Part shown: piece after piece, positions 59,220 through 64,000 of the stretch
How positions within the stretch are numbered: the first letter of the stretch is position 1
How the letters are laid out: each line of letters begins with the position of its first letter
Source: Corythoichthys intestinalis
Lineage: Eukaryota > Chordata > Actinopteri > Syngnathiformes > Syngnathidae
Reading direction: 5' to 3'
NCBI RefSeq assembly: GCF_030265065.1
Contig: NC_080402.1
Coordinates: 55,370,001 to 55,434,000 of the forward strand
DNA length: 64,000 nucleotides
Made by a program: the position numbers and the translations under genes
Notes under the pieces: model-generated
Told to the model about the DNA's origin: nothing
Seen by the model: the letters and a program-made list of their open reading frames with translations, nothing else
Database searches by the model: none

Positions 59220-60046
59220 TGAATGGAGAAAAACACCTATGACCTTTTTGTGACCCGCACTGGTTCCATCATTATTAACTGCACATATATATAACAATAA
59301 CTGCCTTTAAGAGTGCCATTAAGAGTACACATATATAACGACAATAACCACCTTTGAGAGTGCCTTTAGGAGTGATTAACTGTGTATTAAAGTACGAGTT
59401 CACATATATTACAACAACTGCCTTTGACAATAACCGCCTTTGAGAGTGCCATTAGGCTGTGTATTAAAGTACAACGAGTAAACCAATCATATTTGGACAC
59501 GAGATTCATACAACGAGTGAACCAATAAGATTGCATGTGACATGTGCCAATAAAAGAGCCGGACATTTCCGGGCCACGTTACAGTATTCCGTTGGATTGA
59601 CGTGTGATCGCTCGGCTTGGTTCCTTGGATTCTCAGACCTGGAGTGAGGGCTCTCCACTCATTGTCAACAGGTAGGAGCTTGATTCATTACCAGGGAACT
59701 TGTTGTGCTTTAACTGTGGCGTGGGGGTGTTAGCTTTGACAACTATACATCTAGCGCCATTGTTTCTTGTACTTGTGTGTGTTTTAACTGCATCGTGGGG
59801 GTTCTAAACGTTATCAGTGACAACCTAGACCTAGCGCCATGGTTATTCTGTGTTATGCTTGTTTTTTTTCCCTTCTGCTTGCCTTTGTGGGATTGTGACC
59901 AATAAACTTCTTTCATTTGCAATTTCTAATCAATAAACATTGTCTATTTTGCAAAAGTGTGCCTGTTGCTGACCCACTGCGAACCTGAAACGAAATTTCT
60001 TTTGCAAAAGTGTGACCCGGAAATTTCGTAAACATTTCGTAAAACA
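59220..60046. mobile_element. Solo LTR, 827 bp (fossil), with empty-site relative
   Basis: Starts TG and ends CA, with five-base duplications CATTA at 59215-59219 and 60047-60051. The diverged copy of the surrounding repeat at 63.9 kb runs across this point without the insert, which supports the ends. The interior has AATAAA words and a promoter-like stretch. No internal coding part remains, so only one LTR is left after recombination. Family not assigned. Confidence 0.7.
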
Positions 60047-60239
60047 CATTACCTTACAAAAATATTGATAATGATAAGTTGTTTTTGTTTCCCATCATAC
60101 TTGAGGGGAATTCTAAATCAGGCTGCTTAGGCAATACTTTTCGCCAACATCGTCAACCACTGAATATGTATGGTACGCCCGCCAGTGTCGTGCCAATGTA
60201 GTTATCCCAGTCCAAAATTGTACCCCCTGGGTGGAGCCA

Positions 60240-60870
60240 TATGGAGGTAGATTTTTGTCTTTATTATTCAATTAAAAAAAAGTTGCTTCAATAAAAAAAA
60301 TAAAGTTGCTTCAATTAAAATATATATTTTCAATAAAAAAAGTTGCTTCAATTAAAAAAAATAAATAAATTTGAAACAAAAAAAAAATGCACGTGGAAGC
60401 TATTTTTCTTTGATTTTTTTTTTTTTTTCGGATTGGAGTCAAGTTTTTGTTATTTAAGCAACTTTTTTAATTGAAGTAATGTTTATATGTGTTTGGGCCA
60501 CATTTGGGCTAGGACGTTTTTGTCTTCATTATTCAATCAAAAAATAAGTTGCTTCAAAAAATATTTATTTTCAGAAAGAAAAATCACTTCAAATCAAAAA
60601 AAGAAAAATGTCAATCATATAAAACATTTATGAATGCGCGGAAATATTTGAGATTGAAAAATTTGCATACGAACACTTAATTTTCATTGAAAAAGTTTCT
60701 TTGAAGCAATCTTTTTTGTGTTTGGGCCATAATATGTGTAGGGCATTTTGTCTAAATCCTTTAATCCTAAAAAAGGTTGCTTCAATCAAAAAAATATTTG
60801 CAATCAAAGAAAAAAATAAAAATAAAATAAAATTGCCATCCCCTAGTTTTTCTTTTTGGGGGGAGGGGGA
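60240..60870. repeat. AT-rich interspersed tandem-like repeat (GTTGCTTCAAT)
   Basis: GTTGCTTCAATTAAAA-like words occur at about 60282, 60305, 60342, 60551 and 60776, with the inverse AAGCAACTTTTTTAATTGAA near 60457. Irregular spacing; A and T tracts between. No gene. Confidence 0.7.
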
Positions 60871-61009
60871 TTACATGCAAAGCAAATGACCGTCTGAGGT
60901 GCGAGTCTCATGATCAGTTTGAAAAATAATTTTGACCCATAATAAAAATATATATTTTCTGTTCATTTTTATTGCAGTTTTATTGCTTTACAACATTTTA
61001 TATACCGGT

Positions 61010-61120
61010 ACATATAGGAAAGTCAATTATATACAATGACACTTTTCAGCCACCAGAGGGCGGGACTCCATAACTCGACTTATGTATTACGGTGCATTAT
61101 TCATATTGAACTTTTCCGAT
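61010..61120. repeat. Isolated segment of the 56.6-59.1 kb repeat unit
   Basis: GACACTTTTCAGCCACCAGA and ATTGAACTTTTCCGATATA match the start of the units at 57.83 and 58.53 kb. The rest of the unit is missing here. Confidence 0.7.
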
Positions 61121-61417
61121 ATAGGCCGTCAGGTCACCTATCCTTTCGTTCAGTTTCGCTCCACTACCAGGGGCACTAAATATTATTTTCTTCATAAAAT
61201 AGATTTATTAGTTCTAAGTAAGAATCCGTGGAGTTCACCCTCTGAAAACGTGCCAATTTTTTGTTCTCGATGGTGAAACCCCGGGAGTATTTTGCGTTGA
61301 GGCGCATTGATCTCTGGTGTGGGTGTAGTGCCATTAGGTCGGGAGTGGTGTGATTTTGGTCACATGAGCCTATCAGGTAGCCGCTTTCTCCTCACCATAA
61401 CAACCAGATATCAACAA

Positions 61418-61974
61418 TGGCGACTACAACATCGGAGAGTGAAGAAGAGTGAATGGAGAAAAAAAGTTAAAAAGAGAGTGCAGAAAGTGGGAAATAAACG
61501 ATGCTACATGCATCTTTTTTCCGTGAAGAATGAGGACGTCTTGGACTTCACTTATCAACGGTGGAACACGAACAGAACCTGCTTAAAAAGTGGCTTTGTC
61601 TTCATGGCGCTAACAAGTACCTTGCAGAAATATACCAACATTGCGTGGATATGGATTTTGAAAATATTCCTGACGACGCTGGATTCAACACTACATGCTA
61701 CCAGCGTGTTACTGATAAACAGAAATTGTTCAAGGCGAGCCATTCTGACCCCCCTGCGAGTACTAGCGAAGTTGCAGAAGCGTCTGAAACTCCCAGCAAA
61801 AAACTTTGTTCCTGTTCTGGTTTGCCCATCGCTTCTGCTGGCCCTGTCCTTCCAGCCATCTGCATCATTTGTAAAAAAAAAAAAAAAAAAAAAAAGTTTC
61901 AAAGTATGCTCGTTTGGGATCGGAAGGCAAACGGCAGAGGGATCATCTCGCCAAAGCAGAGACATTGTCGGCAG
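61418..61974 (+). pseudogene. Exon 1 of a multi-exon gene of unknown fish family (TGCDSTSAF family)
   Basis: The open part reads LLKKWLCLHGANKYLAEIYQ, then NIPDDAGFNTTCYQRVTDKQ and LPAICIICKKKK, with a 22-base A tract at 61873-61894 that garbles the frame. It ends GGCAG|GTATGT. The IPxDAGFHxTCYxRFTD and PxxCIIC words, and exons downstream, fit a family I know as uncharacterised, multi-copy proteins in fish and invertebrates. An ATG at 61417 opens a short acidic leader that soon stops. Broken copy. Confidence 0.5.
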
Positions 61975-62286
61975 GTATGTGCATCACACACACGCGCCCA
62001 TTTTTTTTTTAACAATATGACCGATATTTATTAATGGACTGAAAATAATTTGTTGTTAATTTTAAGGCTATAGTTTAGTAAAAACGTGAGCTGCTGAATG
62101 ATTTATCGAGTGAATCCAGCAGTGGTTACTAAACTCGGGTTAGCTGTGCCCCTCACAGTCATAGATCACAGCTACAACCCCCCACCAACCTCAACAAACC
62201 CTTTACTTTTAAATCTGTGATGCGCATATACTGTGCAAAGCGGTGATGTGACAATAATACTTATTATAATTCTTTTTTGTGTAAAG

Positions 62287-62458
62287 GCCGGTTGCTGCAG
62301 GCAGCAGAGATGAAGAAAGACTCTTCAATCCTTCTACATATCAAAGACAAAGACTGTGTTGCAATGGAGGTGCGATACCATAAATCCTGTTACTGAGATT
62401 ACACCAGGTTCCTAACCAAGTCAACAGCAACAGAAACTGCAACGAGGGACGAAGAAAT
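62287..62458 (+). pseudogene. TGCDSTSAF-family gene, exon 2
   Basis: After GTGTAAAG the exon reads RLLQAAEMKKDSSILLHIKD, then KDCVAMEVRYHKSCY and, past a disturbed codon, YTRFLTKST, ending AAAT|GTGAGT. ExxYHxxCYxxYT is a hallmark of this family. Confidence 0.6.
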
Positions 62459-62550
62459 GTGAGTTATTACATTGCACTTGTATTCTGCTTGCCTTTAGCC
62501 AAAGCATTGAAAGTGTTACTCTTTGCACATCCTAAGTATGTGTGTTTCAG

Positions 62551-62703
62551 ACAACCCTATGCTGAGAGCTACAAACTCTTTTGAGAACAAGTGGTCCGTC
62601 AAAGGATTATCGTTGACAAAGAAGTGCTCAGAATGGACAAGCTAAGAAGGTTGTTCGTGAACACCATGAAGAACCATGAGGATCTTGATGCTTCAGACTA
62701 CAG
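62551..62703 (+). pseudogene. TGCDSTSAF-family gene, exon 3
   Basis: After TGTGTTTCAG: QPYAESYKLF, a disturbed codon, EQVVRQRIIVDKEVLRMDKL, then RRLFVNTMKNHEDLDASDYR, ending ACAG|GTAATT. Good splice sites on both sides show that this was once a spliced gene. Confidence 0.6.
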
Positions 62704-62902
62704 GTAATTTATAAATCTTCATACATTTTTTTTTTAAATTTTTTATATTTAGTCTCTTAAAAAAGGCTTTGAGAGAATGTTTAATTTTGTTCTCTTTGGT
62801 GTATTTGTGTGAATGAGAACTATAAGTGCAAGAGTGAATGTGGGTGTGTGTGATGTGAATATCTGTGTCTTGTGCTCATCTTTCCCTTTAACTTTGTTTC
62901 AG

Positions 62903-63297
62903 GTAGGTTTTGCTGAAAAGAAGATTGAAGCGTGATTTCCCCCAGTTGGTTTTTCACACCCCTTTCCAGCGCACCATGTCTGAAATGGTTTTTTTTTTTT
63001 TGAGACATTATCAACAACAGACAAACTTTTAGACAGGATACCTGAGTCATTGGGTACATTAGCAACCAAATCTACTGAGGTAAGCCAAGAAAGTGACACT
63101 CAACAAATGGCTAGCACAACATCTGGTTGGAAAACCAGCTCTTGGCCCAAGTGTTTGTTCAACCCTCATTGGCATCCATACATTCACAGGTTGTGACTCG
63201 ACCAGTGCCTTTCACGGCAAGGGCAAAACAAAGACATTTTCTCTTGCATGTCAGCAAGAAGAATACCTGACTGCGTTTACAGATCTAGGTAGTAGTT
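62903..63297 (+). pseudogene. TGCDSTSAF-family gene, exons 4-5 region
   Basis: Reads LLKRRLKRDFPQLVFHTPFQ after the acceptor TTTGTTTCAG; then, from about 63093, LNKWLAQHLVGKPALGPSVC, IGIHTFTGCDSTSAFHGKGK and TKTFSLACQQEEYLTAFTDL. The T-G-C-D-x-x-S-A-F-x-G-K-G-K box is the most conserved motif of the family. The gene is cut at 63298 by a piggyBac-like end. Overall several stops and frame breaks; function unknown. Confidence 0.65.
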
Positions 63298-63301
63298 TTA
63301 A

Positions 63302-63530
63302 CCCTTTAACACCGAACGTGTCGGATGCGACACGTTTACGCTATCATCTTTGAAGCCTCGTAACGCTGTAAATACGTCACCCACGTGCCCCTGGTTGCTC
63401 TCGTTTGAAAGTACGGAAGTTGATGTCCACACCAGTTTTTATTTGAAGTCAATCGACAAAGTAAAACGGGAGATAATTTCATTTGATTATCTATCAAAAC
63501 ATGCATTAAACAAGTAGTGCCCAGACAGTG
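63302..63530 (+). mobile_element. piggyBac-like element, left-end fragment
   Basis: TTAA at 63298-63301, then CCCTTTAACACCGAACGTGT, identical over more than 20 bases to the left end at 37755. It continues with TACGTCACCCACGTGCCCCT and ACACCAGTTTTTATTTGAAG, matching 41770-41850 but without the hAT stack present there. Truncated on the right near 63530. Confidence 0.75.
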
Positions 63531-63599
63531 GAACGAAACTCATTTTCTAGGCACTTTTTCAGGGTCCACCCCAAGGCCTAATAGCTGAGCCAAATAACT

Positions 63600-64000
63600 A
63601 CATTGTTTTCACATTATACGGTACCCACTCTGATCATACTCCTTCCCTCACTACTCCTTAACGAAGCTGCGAACGTTCATCAATGGCAGAGAACCTGTGA
63701 CCGGAATCATTATTCAATGCCAGCTTCACGCTCAGGAAGGAATATCACCTCTCTTCATCGTGGTTAGCGAGACCATTCACTTTAGAAACACATTTCTCAA
63801 GTCAAGAACTATAGAAATGATCCCTGAAAGTATAGTCTTGTTTGATCAGTGGTCGATGACGGCAACTCATCTGTGAGAATACTATTTTCACCCAGAGGGC
63901 ACGCTGATAAAGACATGTTGATGACCCCGAAACGCAGTGCCAGCAAAAAAATTACCTTACAAAAATATTTAAAATAATAATTTGTTTTTCTTTCCCATCA
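63600..64000 (+). repeat. Fifth copy of the 56.6-59.1 kb repeat unit
   Basis: CACTCTGATCATACTCCTTC, ATCAATGGCAGAGAACCTGT and ATCCCTGAAAGTATAGTCTT follow the unit order. After GCACGCTGATAAAGAC it jumps to ATGTTGATGACCCCGAAACG, so about 230 bp of the unit are deleted. It then runs into ATTACCTTACAAAAATATTT without the LTR found in the 59 kb copy, and continues to the window edge. Confidence 0.75.

Overview
The window looks like teleost fish nuclear DNA. It is AT-rich and intron-rich, carries two recognisable vertebrate genes on the minus strand, and is packed with the DNA transposons typical of fish (Tc1/mariner, hAT, Kolobok-like, piggyBac-like), often several layers deep. All family names rest on motif reading by eye; no database was searched.

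Host genes. (1) pold4, the small p12 subunit of DNA polymerase delta, is complete in four minus-strand exons (44265-44166, 34117-34037, 27924-27813, 26186-26162). All intron phases agree, and the exons join to a 105-residue protein ending in the family's Leu-Trp-x-x-Tyr-Pro-Leu tail. Its 18 kb span is mostly transposon-filled intron. (2) Downstream on the same strand is the 5' half of a DHHC palmitoyltransferase, best matched to zdhhc5. Four coding exons (12463-12300, 9745-9624, 9160-9003, 1302-1130) give the first ~205 residues including the whole DHHC catalytic core; the rest lies off the left edge. A non-coding first exon and promoter may lie near 21.4-21.6 kb.

Layout. 0-0.4 kb: transposase remnant. 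1.1-12.5 kb: zdhhc5 coding exons; the introns hold a hAT remnant, a THAP exon, a full-length Tc1, a Kolobok-like element inside another repeat, a LINE fragment and a Tc1 3' fragment. 12.5-21.4 kb: Tc1 in hAT, rearranged Tc1, hAT in hAT, and a three-layer nest. 21.9-25.5 kb: two copies of one hAT family around a tandem-repeat element. 26.2-44.3 kb: pold4, with introns holding a 2.85 kb long-TIR element (with a ~300 bp-arm palindrome and a Tc1), a ZBED-type hAT, a Tc1 with a nested hAT, and a five-layer nest at 37.4-43.3 kb. 44.3-46.0 kb: two hATs. 47.3-54.85 kb: one Kolobok-like element with TTAA target duplications, itself hit by a fold-back THAP element, a possible solo LTR and a hAT within a hAT. 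55-64 kb: a gene-fragment desert with a diverged repeat array, a solo LTR and a broken multi-exon gene of an unknown fish family.

Most notable. Two independent TTAA-flanked elements (6966-8512 and 47336-54849) share an unusual convergent two-gene plan: a THAP-domain exon reading inward from the left, and, reading inward from the right, a short acidic protein with a QFEP motif and, in one copy, a CxCGxC cysteine cluster like the P2X7-type C-terminal domain. THAP-like coding sequence occurs at six places in the window. The second notable structure is a fold-back element (48075-50340) whose ~530 bp inverted arms each carry a THAP exon around three ~240 bp tandem repeats.
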